Below are positions 1 to 7,914 of a stretch of 64,000 nt of DNA, one piece after another. Every line of letters begins with the position of its first letter. Positions within the stretch are counted from its first letter, which is position 1. The notes below the pieces were generated by a model, which did no database searches, had not been told where the DNA came from, and worked only from the letters and a program-made list of their open reading frames with translations. Made by a program: the position numbers and the translations under genes. This DNA comes from an uncultured Blautia sp. (GTDB taxonomy: Bacteria > Bacillota > Clostridia > Lachnospirales > Lachnospiraceae): positions 1-64,000 of the forward strand of contig USDN01000005.1 in assembly GCA_900553515.1 (NCBI GenBank), in the 5' to 3' direction.

Positions 1-67
1 ATGCATAAATGGTGAAGGATAAGCTAAAAATAAAATATTTTATTCCTCATCGCTGGAGAATATCTGC

Positions 68-96
68 TTGAACTCTTTTCGCAATAAGGATATAAT
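68..96 (+). promoter_or_regulatory. sigma-A promoter upstream of the radical SAM operon
   Basis: TTGAAC at 68-73 and TATAAT at 91-96 are separated by exactly 17 bases. Transcription would begin near 103, leaving an A+T-rich leader of about 135 bases before the first gene. I see no coding sequence or convincing riboswitch in 1-236. Confidence 0.65.
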
Positions 97-236
97 ATAT
101 TGGGTTTATGTACGTTTTAAAAATAGGTTCTTCTATTTCATAGTAAAATGTATCCGATGTATCAAAAGAATATCAGATAGTTTGGAAAATGGAAGATCAT
201 TGTAAATAAAAATAAATAAAAAGCGAAAGGAGTTAT

Positions 237-2105
237 ATGAGAAAACTTGCATTAAATGATGAAATATTACTAAAGATTGATAAAGCTGCCCGGTATATTG
301 GTGGGGAAGTTAACTCTGTCATGAAAGATAAAGATAAGGTGGATCTTCGGTTTTGTATGGCATTTCCGGATGTGTATGAAATTGGAATGTCCAATTTGGG
401 GATGGCGATTCTTTATGACAGTTTTAATAAAAGAGATGACATATGGTGTGAACGACTGTTTTCCCCCTGGACAGATCTGGACAAGTTAATGAGAGAGCAG
501 AATATCCCTCTTTTTGCCCTGGAGTCTCAGGATCCGGTAAAAGATTTTGATATGCTTGGAATCACTTTGGGTTATGAGATGTGTTACACAAATGTACTTC
601 AGCTTCTGGATCTTTCAGGTATTCCTCTGAAAGCAGAAGAAAGAGGTGCGGATTTTCCTATCGTGATCGGAGGAGGAGCCTGCTCGTATAATCCAGAACC
701 TCTGGCACCGTTTTTTGATCTTTTTTACATTGGAGAAGGAGAAATTTCTTATAACGCTTTGTTTGATGCTTATATTGAAAATAAAAAAGCAGGCGGAAGC
801 AAGGAGGATTTCCTGAAAAAAGCAGCTCAGGTCCCGGGTATTTATGTTCCTTCTTTTTATGATGTAACCTATAAAGAAGACGGAACAATTGCCTCTTTTA
901 TGCCGAACAGACCGGAAGCTCCTGAAAAAGTCGAAAAGCAGCTGATTGTGGATATGGAAAAGGACTATAATGCACTGGAAGCTCCAGTAGTTCCTTTTAT
1001 CAAAGCAACTCAGGATCGTGTGACTCTGGAAATCCAGAGAGGATGTATCAGGGGGTGTCGTTTTTGTCAGGCGGGAATGATCTATCGTCCTACCAGAGAA
1101 CGTGATGTGGAGATCTTAAAAAAAGCTGCGCGTACTATGCTGAAAAATACAGGGCATGAAGAGATTTCCTTAAGTTCTTTAAGTTCCAGCGATTACACTC
1201 AGCTGAAGGAACTGGTTACGTTCCTGATCGATGAATTCCGTGAGAAAGCGGTAAATATTTCGCTGCCTTCTCTTCGAATCGATGCCTTTGCCCTGGATGT
1301 TATGAGCAAGGTACAGGATGTGAAAAAAAGCAGTCTTACTTTTGCACCAGAAGCTGGTTCTCAGCGTCTTCGAGATGTGATTAACAAGGGGCTTACGGAA
1401 GAGGATATTCTTCATGGAGCCGGTGAAGCTTTTGAAGGCGGATGGAACCGCGTAAAGCTTTATTTTATGCTTGGACTTCCCACAGAAACTGAGGAAGATA
1501 TGAAAGGGATTGCCCATCTTGCAGAGAAAATCGCAGAGCGCTATTATGAGATTCCAAAAGATAAACGAAATGGAAAGGTACAGATCAATGTGAGTACATC
1601 CTTTTTTGTACCAAAACCATTTACTCCTTTCCAGTGGGCTCCTATGTACAGGGAAGAAGAATTTATTGAAAAAGCAAAGATTGTAAAAAATGAGATCCGT
1701 TCTCAGCTGAACCAGAAGAGTATCCGTTATAACTGGCATGAGCCGGATGTAACTGTTTTGGAAGGTTTCCTTGCAAGAGGCGACCGGAGAAGCGCGGATG
1801 TTATTCTGAAAGCTTACGAAAAAGGTGCCCTTTATGATGCATGGTCAGAAAGTTTCCATTATGAGATCTGGAAAGAAGCATTTGCCGAGACAGGTATGGA
1901 TATAGAATTTTATACCCTTCGTGAGCGAAATACAGATGAAATCCTTCCATGGGATTTTATTGATGCGGGGGTAACGAAAGAATTCCTGATCCGTGAATGG
2001 AATCAGGCGAAGAATGAAACAGTGACGCCTAACTGCCGTCAGAGATGCTCTGGCTGTGGTGCCAGAAAATATGAAGGAGGTGTATGCTTTGAAGGTAAGA
2101 ATTAA
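237..2105 (+). CDS. B12-binding-domain radical SAM protein (TIGR03960 family)
   Basis: A 622-residue protein of the TIGR03960 family. The N-terminal part resembles a B12-binding Rossmann fold (residues about 20-250). The radical SAM cluster motif is C270-x3-C274-x2-C277 (RGCIRGCRFCQAG), followed by the TIM-barrel region. The tail carries four more cysteines (C600, C604, C607, C617), which could hold another metal site. The ATG has a clear AAAGGAG site 7 bases upstream. It is followed by, and overlaps, the DUF2344 gene, a pairing common in Clostridia; in other genomes the two are fused. The family's substrate is not established; an RNA or tRNA role has been suspected from neighbouring genes but is inference. 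Confidence 0.9.
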   Translation: MRKLALNDEILLKIDKAARYIGGEVNSVMKDKDKVDLRFCMAFPDVYEIGMSNLGMAILYDSFNKRDDIWCERLFSPWTDLDKLMREQNIPLFALESQDPVKDFDMLGITLGYEMCYTNVLQLLDLSGIPLKAEERGADFPIVIGGGACSYNPEPLAPFFDLFYIGEGEISYNALFDAYIENKKAGGSKEDFLKKAAQVPGIYVPSFYDVTYKEDGTIASFMPNRPEAPEKVEKQLIVDMEKDYNALEAPVVPFIKATQDRVTLEIQRGCIRGCRFCQAGMIYRPTRERDVEILKKAARTMLKNTGHEEISLSSLSSSDYTQLKELVTFLIDEFREKAVNISLPSLRIDAFALDVMSKVQDVKKSSLTFAPEAGSQRLRDVINKGLTEEDILHGAGEAFEGGWNRVKLYFMLGLPTETEEDMKGIAHLAEKIAERYYEIPKDKRNGKVQINVSTSFFVPKPFTPFQWAPMYREEEFIEKAKIVKNEIRSQLNQKSIRYNWHEPDVTVLEGFLARGDRRSADVILKAYEKGALYDAWSESFHYEIWKEAFAETGMDIEFYTLRERNTDEILPWDFIDAGVTKEFLIREWNQAKNETVTPNCRQRCSGCGARKYEGGVCFEGKN

Positions 2106-2793
2106 ATTTACAAAAACAGGATATATGAAATTTGTGGGTCATCTGGACACTATGCGGTATTTCCAGAAGGCCATTCGCAGAGCAGAGCTTCCGGTTGCTT
2201 TTTCTGGAGGATACAGTCCTCATATGATTATGTCCTTTGCAGCTCCTCTTGGAGTGGGAACTACCAGTCTTGGAGAATATTTCGATATGGAACTGACTGA
2301 GACAATGCCAACAGCAGAAATTCAGAAACGCCTTAATGAAACAATGGTAGAAGGTGTAACCGTATGTTCTGCCCGTCAGGTAGAAGATGGAAAGGCAAGC
2401 ACAGCTATGGCTCTGGTTGCCGCGGCAGACTATTATGTTTCTTTCCGGGAAGGAAAAGAACCGGTTTCCTCATGGAAAGAAAAGTTCACAGAGTTTCTTG
2501 ATCAGAAAGAGATCATTGTAACAAAAAAAACAAAGCGCAGTGAAAAGACAGTGGATATTCGTCCGTTTATCTATAAGGCAGAAATTCAGGAAGATGGAAT
2601 CTTTATGCAGCTGGCTTCTGCAAGTTCGAATTATACAAAACCGGAACTGGTAATGGATACTTTTATGAAATGGCTGGGAGAAGAGCCTCAGGAGTTTGCA
2701 TATCTTATTGAAAGAAGAGAAGTTTATGCAGATGCAGGAGAGAACACCATTCCCCGTTTTATTCCATTGGAAGATCTGGGAGAAGAAGTTTGA
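2089..2793 (+). CDS. TIGR03936 / DUF2344 radical SAM-associated protein
   Basis: A 234-residue DUF2344 protein beginning at a TTG codon. Upstream in-frame GTG (2056) and ATG (2071) codons exist, but an AAGGAGG site at 2074-2080 lies 8 bases before TTG 2089, and translation from there gives the conserved family N-terminus (KVRIKFTKTGYMKFVGHLD). The start overlaps the end of the radical SAM gene by 17 bases, so the two are translationally coupled. It has the conserved SGGYSPHMIMSFA segment near residue 40. It has no radical SAM cysteines of its own and probably works with the upstream enzyme. Exact function is unknown. Confidence 0.88.
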   Translation: MKVRIKFTKTGYMKFVGHLDTMRYFQKAIRRAELPVAFSGGYSPHMIMSFAAPLGVGTTSLGEYFDMELTETMPTAEIQKRLNETMVEGVTVCSARQVEDGKASTAMALVAAADYYVSFREGKEPVSSWKEKFTEFLDQKEIIVTKKTKRSEKTVDIRPFIYKAEIQEDGIFMQLASASSNYTKPELVMDTFMKWLGEEPQEFAYLIERREVYADAGENTIPRFIPLEDLGEEV

Positions 2794-4016
2794 GCCGGCT
2801 GATCATTACAGAGCTTTCAGTTCATGGATGCCCCTGCATTGTCTGTTCCGTTACGGAAGATCAGAGTGTTATGGAACTCCGCCTGGAAGCAGCCGGAAAA
2901 AAAAGTATCCTAAACAATATCTATGTGGGGCAGGTAGAAAATATTGCTTCCAATATCAAGGCGGCTTTTGTCCGGTTTGGAGACGGAATCACAGGATATC
3001 TGCCACTGGAACAGGCAGCTGGTGCTGTTTTTACAGCAGGGCGTAAAGGAGACTCTCCATTGAGACCGGGAGATGAACTGCTTGTCCAGGTATGTCGAGA
3101 TGCTATGAGGGGAAAGCTTCCGGCATTGACTACAAATCTTAATTTTCCTGGTAAATACCTGGTGCTTACCACAGGAAACAAAAAAATCGGCTTCTCAGGA
3201 AAACTTACGAAAGAAGAATCTGCCGTTTTGAACAAATGGCTGGAACCAGAACGGGAGCAAAAGGACAGAGGCTACGGTATTATTGCAAGAACAAATGGAG
3301 CAGAGGCGCAAAAAGAAGAATTTCTTCATGAACTTGCATTTTTAAAAAGTCTTTATCAAAAAACAGCGGTACTTGGAAGAAATCGTACCTGTTTCAGCCT
3401 TCTTTATGAAGCAGAACCTTTTTATCTTGCAGCTGTTCGTGATGTGTACAGCCGTGATCTGGAGGAAATCGTCACAGATCTTCCGGAGGTATACGAACGA
3501 TTACAGAGATATCTTCAGGATTTCCGTCCGGAAGATCTGACTAAATTAAGGTTTTATGAAGATAAGCTTCTTCCACTTTGCAAATTGTACCGGATAGAAC
3601 ATGCTCTGGAGGAAGTTCAGCAGGAAAAAATCTGGCTGAAAAGCGGCGGTTTTCTTGTGATCCAGCAGACAGAGGCCTTTGTTTCTGTTGATGTGAACAG
3701 CGGAAAATATACCGGAAAAAAGAAGGCGGAAGAAACCTATCGAAAAATCAACCTGGAAGCAGCCGGAGAAATTGCACGGCAGATCCGTCTGCGGAATCTT
3801 TCTGGCATCATCCTGATAGACTTTATTAATATGTCTAATCCGGATCATCAGGATGAGTTGTTTCATGTGCTTCAAAAACACCTTCGTAAAGATCCGGTCA
3901 AATGCAGAGCTATTGATATCACGCCGCTTCATATTCTGGAAATGACCCGGAAAAAAGTACGGCGTCCGGTAATAGAAGAAATAAGAGATTTAACAGAAAA
4001 AAATACAGGCTCTTAA
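2790..4016 (+). CDS. Ribonuclease E/G family protein, short form without Zn-link
   Basis: A 408-residue RNase E/G homologue starting at TTG 2790, whose TG is shared with the upstream TGA stop. An S1-like RNA-binding segment lies near residues 35-100. The catalytic metal ligands are present: D301 in SVDVNSGKYTG and D344 in ILIDFINMSNP, 43 residues apart as in E. coli RNase E (D303 and D346). The protein ends soon after EMTRKKVRRP and lacks the CPxC zinc-link and small domain seen in E. coli RNase E/G (RNase G is 489 residues). It should cut single-stranded, A/U-rich RNA 5' ends, but quaternary structure may differ. In many Clostridia rplU-rpmA follow this gene; here they do not. Confidence 0.85.
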   Translation: MSRLIITELSVHGCPCIVCSVTEDQSVMELRLEAAGKKSILNNIYVGQVENIASNIKAAFVRFGDGITGYLPLEQAAGAVFTAGRKGDSPLRPGDELLVQVCRDAMRGKLPALTTNLNFPGKYLVLTTGNKKIGFSGKLTKEESAVLNKWLEPEREQKDRGYGIIARTNGAEAQKEEFLHELAFLKSLYQKTAVLGRNRTCFSLLYEAEPFYLAAVRDVYSRDLEEIVTDLPEVYERLQRYLQDFRPEDLTKLRFYEDKLLPLCKLYRIEHALEEVQQEKIWLKSGGFLVIQQTEAFVSVDVNSGKYTGKKKAEETYRKINLEAAGEIARQIRLRNLSGIILIDFINMSNPDHQDELFHVLQKHLRKDPVKCRAIDITPLHILEMTRKKVRRPVIEEIRDLTEKNTGS

Positions 4017-4389
4017 GGGGAATATGAATAAAATGATAAGGGGGCTGTCGGGAAATATGGAATTTGTCAGCGGCTTCCATATAAATTTCCATTATAGATA
4101 AAAGCTTATTTTCATCTTTACATACGATCTGGATACATTCCATAAGCTGATAATAGCCTTTATATTTTTTGAAAAGCTGCACTGCTGTAATAAATTTTGT
4201 ACATTCATATAGTTTTTTCCTTTTTTCTAAAAATCGTGCAGATAAAAACTCCTTACAAATACCTCTGTCTTTTTTTGTTGGATTCTGTTACAATCATATC
4301 ATGTATAGGCCGCAGATGTTTTGACAAAATTTGATATACTCCTGAAGCTGCGAGCCTGTGAAAATGCAAATGAGAAGAAGGAGACAAAT
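4017..4389. other. Gap between RNase E/G and the acyltransferase-kinase fusion
   Basis: These 373 bases hold the Spo0A_C-like relic and no intact gene. Near the fusion gene, TTGTTG (4275-4280) and TATCAT (4297-4302) are 16 bases apart and could be its promoter, though the match is weak. No terminator with a U-tract was found after the RNase gene. Confidence 0.4.
4045..4287 (-). pseudogene. Relic of a Spo0A_C-like DNA-binding domain
   Basis: The minus strand is open from an in-frame stop at 4288-4290. The segment YKGYYQLMECIQIVCKD and the following IMEIYMEAADKFHIS resemble the Spo0A C-terminal HTH pattern (KGYxYLxxAIxLVxxD, then LYPxIAKKF). After HISRQ the resemblance stops, where the recognition helix should continue, and the frame runs into the opposite strand of the RNase gene. 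No good start codon with a ribosome-binding site is seen; an AAGGAG at about 4250 is followed only by non-standard starts. I read it as a decayed gene end. The match was made by eye, so confidence is modest. Confidence 0.4.
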
Positions 4390-6012
4390 ATGAAAACTTT
4401 ATTGATTCTGGGTGCCGGTGGATTCGGTCAGATGGTAAAGGAAACGGCTTTGCAGCTGGGCTATGAAAAGGTGGTATTCCTGGATGATGCAGCAAAGGGA
4501 GAAGACGTGATAGGCATGTGCTGTGATTATGTACTTCGTCATTCAGAATACCCGGTCGCAGTAGCTGCTTTTGGCAATAACCGGACACGCCTCCAGTGGA
4601 CAGACAAACTGATTCAGGAAGGCTATGAAGTTCCTGCGATCATTCATCCATCTGCTGTCGTAAGTCCAAGTGCGGTGGTCGAGCCAGGATGTTTTATTAT
4701 GCAGAGGGCAGTTGTAAATACCCATACAAAGATTGAGCGTGCAGCACTGATCAACAGTGGCGCAGTAGTAGATCACGATTCTGTTGTATGTGCAGGCGCC
4801 CATGTATGCCTGGGAAGTATTGTAAAAGCCAACTGCACCATTGAATCCGGCAGAAAGGTAGAAGCCGGTGAAGTCATCTTTTCTACCAGAAGAAAAATCG
4901 AGGGAGCGGACAGCCGTTGTCTGGAGGATGCAGTCTATGCCTTTGGTTTTGGTCCTCAATGCAGTTATGTGAAGCCTTTTGGAGAGGGTCATATTAATGA
5001 GACCTATGCGGTTTATATGCCTGATCCAAATGGTACAGATGTACCTCTTTATGTGCTTCAGCGTGTAAATATTAATGTATTTAAAAACCCGGCACAGGTA
5101 ATGGAGAATATTTTTGGAGTGACGGAATATCTCCGTGATGTGATCCGCAAAGAGGGCGGTGATCTGGACAGAGAAACCTTGTCTTATATTAAAACAAAAA
5201 GCGGAGATACCTATTTTGAGGATGATCAGGGTCAGCCATGGCGCTGTCTCCATTATGTACCTAATTCTGTATGCTATCAGCAGGTGGAACGTCCGGAGCA
5301 GTTTTATCAGTCAGCCAAGAGCTTTGGTCATTTCCTGAAGCAGCTGGGAGATTATCCGGCAGAAAGTCTTTATGAGACTATCCCAAAATTTCACGATACA
5401 GTAAAAAGGTTCCGCGATTTTGAATCTGCAGTAAGGAAGGATGTAAAGAATCGGGCCCGTCAGTGCCGTCCGGAAATAGAGTTTATACTTTCCCGTGAGC
5501 AGGATTGTGGTGTCCTGATGGAACAGCTCCAGAAAGGAATACTTCCTCTGCGTGTGACCCATAATGATACAAAGCTTAACAATATTCTTTTTGACGGGGA
5601 CACAGGAAAAGGGCTGTGCATTATTGACCTGGATACGATCATGCCAGGTCTGGCTGCCAACGATTTTGGCGATTCTATCCGTTTCGGCGCTTCTACAGCA
5701 GAAGAGGATGAGCCGGATCTGGATAAAGTGCATTTTGATATTCATCTTTATGAACTCTATGTAAAAGGCTATCTGGAGATGGCAAAAGATGTACTGACTC
5801 AGGAAGAAATAGAAAGTCTTCCATGGGGTGCAAGATTGATGACCCTGGAGTGTGGTATGCGCTTCCTTGCAGATTTTCTTCAGGGAGATGTGTATTTTAA
5901 GACTGCTTATGCAGAACATAATCTCGTTCGTGCAAGAACGCAGTTCCGTTTGGTGAAAGAAATGGAAGAGCAGTTTGAAGAAATGTATGAGATCTTAAAA
6001 AAATACAGATAA
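4390..6012 (+). CDS. NeuD-like acyltransferase fused to N-acetylhexosamine 1-kinase (NahK-like)
   Basis: A 540-residue two-domain protein. Residues 1-190 form a NeuD/PglD-type sugar O-acyltransferase: an N-terminal Rossmann-like LILGAGGFGQMV and a left-handed beta-helix of hexapeptide repeats at about 85-180. From about residue 200 the sequence closely follows Bifidobacterium N-acetylhexosamine 1-kinase: FGEGHINETYAVY, VTHNDTKLNNILFD (catalytic Asp393), IIDLDTIMPG, DFGDSIRFGAST and CGMRFLADFLQGD. That family phosphorylates GlcNAc or GalNAc at C1 with ATP. ATG 4390 is chosen because AAGGAG lies 6 bases upstream and the Rossmann motif starts there; the frame is open further upstream. No lacto-N-biose phosphorylase or nucleotidyltransferase lies nearby. 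The acyl donor and the reason for the fusion are unknown. Confidence 0.87.
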   Translation: MKTLLILGAGGFGQMVKETALQLGYEKVVFLDDAAKGEDVIGMCCDYVLRHSEYPVAVAAFGNNRTRLQWTDKLIQEGYEVPAIIHPSAVVSPSAVVEPGCFIMQRAVVNTHTKIERAALINSGAVVDHDSVVCAGAHVCLGSIVKANCTIESGRKVEAGEVIFSTRRKIEGADSRCLEDAVYAFGFGPQCSYVKPFGEGHINETYAVYMPDPNGTDVPLYVLQRVNINVFKNPAQVMENIFGVTEYLRDVIRKEGGDLDRETLSYIKTKSGDTYFEDDQGQPWRCLHYVPNSVCYQQVERPEQFYQSAKSFGHFLKQLGDYPAESLYETIPKFHDTVKRFRDFESAVRKDVKNRARQCRPEIEFILSREQDCGVLMEQLQKGILPLRVTHNDTKLNNILFDGDTGKGLCIIDLDTIMPGLAANDFGDSIRFGASTAEEDEPDLDKVHFDIHLYELYVKGYLEMAKDVLTQEEIESLPWGARLMTLECGMRFLADFLQGDVYFKTAYAEHNLVRARTQFRLVKEMEEQFEEMYEILKKYR

Positions 6013-6021
6013 GACTATTTG

Positions 6022-6050
6022 CATAAGCCGGAGAGATCCGGCTTATGTTT
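6022..6050 (+). terminator. Intrinsic terminator after the acyltransferase-kinase gene
   Basis: A perfect 11-bp stem (CATAAGCCGGA at 6022-6032, TCCGGCTTATG at 6037-6047) closes on a GAGA tetraloop and is followed by a short T-run. Confidence 0.75.
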
Positions 6051-6134
6051 GATTAAGTGCTTGGATAATAAGACAAAGTAAAACACATTATATGTTCACC
6101 AACAGAAAAACAAAGAAAGGACTTGAGGCAAAAG

Positions 6135-6590
6135 ATGAGCAGAACGGAAGACTGCAGCATTTCATATTCTGTTGATCAGAAGAAAGAAGCTGTGAATGCT
6201 TTACACAGCCAGATAAAAAAAGAAAATGGAAATGAAGAAGAGATAATAGAAACATTATGGAAAACACTGATTGCTTTTCAGAACTATCCGTTTTATACAT
6301 TATCCAGACTGCCCTTTTCTTATACATTAAAGACTGGACGAGATGGAAATTATACAAAAGAATTGTTTATTGACCGTCGGAAAAACAGCAAGAGTTTGTC
6401 CTGGAGTTCGGTTGTAAAAGTATTTCAGAATGTTTTAAAAATCCAGAAAGAACAAGGGAAAATACCGTTTATGAAAGGTCCAAAATCTCTTGGGGACATA
6501 CGGGGTGTATCTTATTTGTATCCCATTTTTTACCAAATGGGGTTAATAGAAGTTCCGGATGGAATTGACTTTGATTTTAAAGAAAGCTAG
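6135..6590 (+). CDS. Conserved hypothetical protein
   Basis: A 151-residue, charged, soluble protein that I can assign to no named family. The N-terminal 50 residues look helical. The C-terminal half carries GPKSLGDIRGVSYLYPIFYQ, a pattern I associate with uncharacterised Clostridia proteins. The start is ATG 6135, with GAGG at 6125-6128 placed 6 bases upstream; a TTG at 6123 is in frame but badly spaced. It stands alone between two terminators, so it is probably a single-gene unit. Composition is more A+T rich than the flanking genes. Confidence 0.7.
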   Translation: MSRTEDCSISYSVDQKKEAVNALHSQIKKENGNEEEIIETLWKTLIAFQNYPFYTLSRLPFSYTLKTGRDGNYTKELFIDRRKNSKSLSWSSVVKVFQNVLKIQKEQGKIPFMKGPKSLGDIRGVSYLYPIFYQMGLIEVPDGIDFDFKES

Positions 6591-6616
6591 CAATTTGTTC
6601 TGCTGCTGGAGTATGG

Positions 6617-6650
6617 AAAATCCTGCAGAAAGTATCTGCAGGGTTTTCTT
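6617..6650. terminator. Hairpin between convergent genes
   Basis: CCTGCAG (6622-6628) and CTGCAGG (6636-6642) form a stem extended by A-T pairs on both sides. A T-run follows on the plus strand and an A-run precedes it, so it can end transcription from both directions. Confidence 0.75.
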
Positions 6651-6806
6651 TTATGCCCTGTGTTTTTTCATCCATCCTCGAATGTATTCAATCTGTTCCA
6701 TATCGGAAATCGTCTGAGAAGCAGCATCATTTCCGGCGGCCAGACAGCACAGTAAAACAGCAGACTGCATAATGAAAAATAAGATCAGATATAAAAACCA
6801 GATCAT
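6651..6806 (-). CDS. Small membrane protein, 51 residues
   Basis: A short gene reading MIWFLYLILFFIMQSAVLL at the N-terminus, a single hydrophobic span of about 22 residues, then a polar tail ending MEQIEYIRGWMKKHRA. An AAAAGGAGG ribosome-binding site lies 6 bases upstream of the ATG, which together with the terminator at its end argues that it is translated. It is divergent from the subtilisin gene, with about 147 bases between the two start codons. A single-pass peptide of this size could be a regulator or partner of a membrane process. I know no named family for it. Confidence 0.7.
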   Translation of the reverse strand: MIWFLYLILFFIMQSAVLLCCLAAGNDAASQTISDMEQIEYIRGWMKKHRA

Positions 6807-6841
6807 AAGAACCTCCTTTTGAGTACTTTACTATATTAGAT

Positions 6842-6860
6842 CCAATAATTCCATTATTGG
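6842..6860. promoter_or_regulatory. Palindrome, candidate operator in a divergent gap
   Basis: CCAATAAT and ATTATTGG are perfect inverted 8-base arms separated by TCC. The site lies just upstream of a TATAGT-like -10 on the minus strand for the small membrane protein gene and about 95 bases before the subtilisin start. Its place suits a repressor site; the protein that would bind is unknown. Confidence 0.5.
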
Positions 6861-6953
6861 CAATTCTGTGAAAAATATGCATTTCCTGTGAAATTCGCAA
6901 TGGCTCTCTTTGTGGAATATAGTAGTATAAAAGATTCTTTTTGGAGTATATTC

Positions 6954-7784
6954 ATGGAGCAGTTGTCTTATACCGGAAAAGACATTGGAGTCTGCTTTCT
7001 CGATACAGGGATCTCTGATCATCCGGATTTCAAGGGCAGGATACAGATGTTTGCTGATTTTATCTTTAACAAAAAAATACCATATGACGATAATGGACAT
7101 GGCACTCATGTGGCTGGGATTCTTTGCGGTGACGGAAGTGCTTCCGGCGGCAAATATAAGGGTGTGGCACCAGGCTGCAGGATCATTGCGGTAAAAGTAC
7201 TGGACAGGATGGGGAACGGGAATAAAGAGGATGTTCTCCGGGCTTTTCAATGGATCCTGAAAAACTATCAAAAATATCGGATCCGTATTGTAAATATTTC
7301 TGTGGGTACTGTATACAAAACCTGGTGTGACCATCATATACTGATCCAGGGAGTAGAAGAACTGTGGGATCAGGGGCTTATAGTCGTAGCAGCGGCAGGG
7401 AATCAGGGGCCAAAGCCGGGAAGCATCACAGCTCCCGGCAGCAGCAAAAAAGTGATCACAGTAGGATCCAGCGACATGCTTACTGGAAGTACTGCTGTAT
7501 CCGGACGGGGACCTACTTTTGAATGTGTCTGTAAGCCAGATCTTGTGGCGCCGGGAAACCGGATCACATCCTGTATGCCAGGCGGCAGCTACGGCATCAA
7601 AAGCGGCACATCTATGTCTACTCCCCTGGTCTCCGGAGCCATTGCCCGGATGTTAGAAAAAGATCCTCTTCTTACTAATGTAGAGATCAAGATGATGCTC
7701 CGGGACAGTGCTGATGATATGGGACTTCCGAGAAACCAGCAAGGATGGGGGAAATTCAACTTTAAACGTTTTATGGAAATGTAG
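6954..7784 (+). CDS. S8 family serine peptidase (subtilisin-like), no signal peptide
   Basis: A 276-residue subtilase consisting of little more than the catalytic domain. The triad is visible: D17 (FLDTGISDHPDF), H49 (NGHGTHVAGI) and S220 (GTSMSTPLVSGA); the oxyanion Asn is in AAAGNQGPKPG. ATG 6954 has GGAG 7 bases upstream; the longer frame from 6888 adds 22 residues that lack family similarity. There is no signal peptide and no pro-domain, so it probably acts inside the cell, like intracellular subtilisins of Bacillus, or is exported by an unrecognised route. How it is kept inactive is not apparent. Confidence 0.9.
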   Translation: MEQLSYTGKDIGVCFLDTGISDHPDFKGRIQMFADFIFNKKIPYDDNGHGTHVAGILCGDGSASGGKYKGVAPGCRIIAVKVLDRMGNGNKEDVLRAFQWILKNYQKYRIRIVNISVGTVYKTWCDHHILIQGVEELWDQGLIVVAAAGNQGPKPGSITAPGSSKKVITVGSSDMLTGSTAVSGRGPTFECVCKPDLVAPGNRITSCMPGGSYGIKSGTSMSTPLVSGAIARMLEKDPLLTNVEIKMMLRDSADDMGLPRNQQGWGKFNFKRFMEM

Positions 7785-7824
7785 GATCATCGAAAATATC
7801 TTTGTTTTGCAAAGCCCAAAAGCG

Positions 7825-7853
7825 TTGACGTATGGGAAGTTTTTTTGTACAAT
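7825..7853 (+). promoter_or_regulatory. sigma-A promoter of icd
   Basis: TTGACG (7825-7830) and TACAAT (7848-7853) with a 17-base spacer. Transcription should start near 7860, about 55 bases before the icd ATG. Confidence 0.75.
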
Positions 7854-7914
7854 ATTTTTCATAATGTGACCAGAAACAGTATATACTGATTCCGGACTGA
7901 GAGGAGAATGACAG

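Noticed and set aside
4321..4340. TTGACA and TATACT just before the fusion gene as a promoter
   Set aside because: The two boxes are only 8 bases apart, far short of 16-18.
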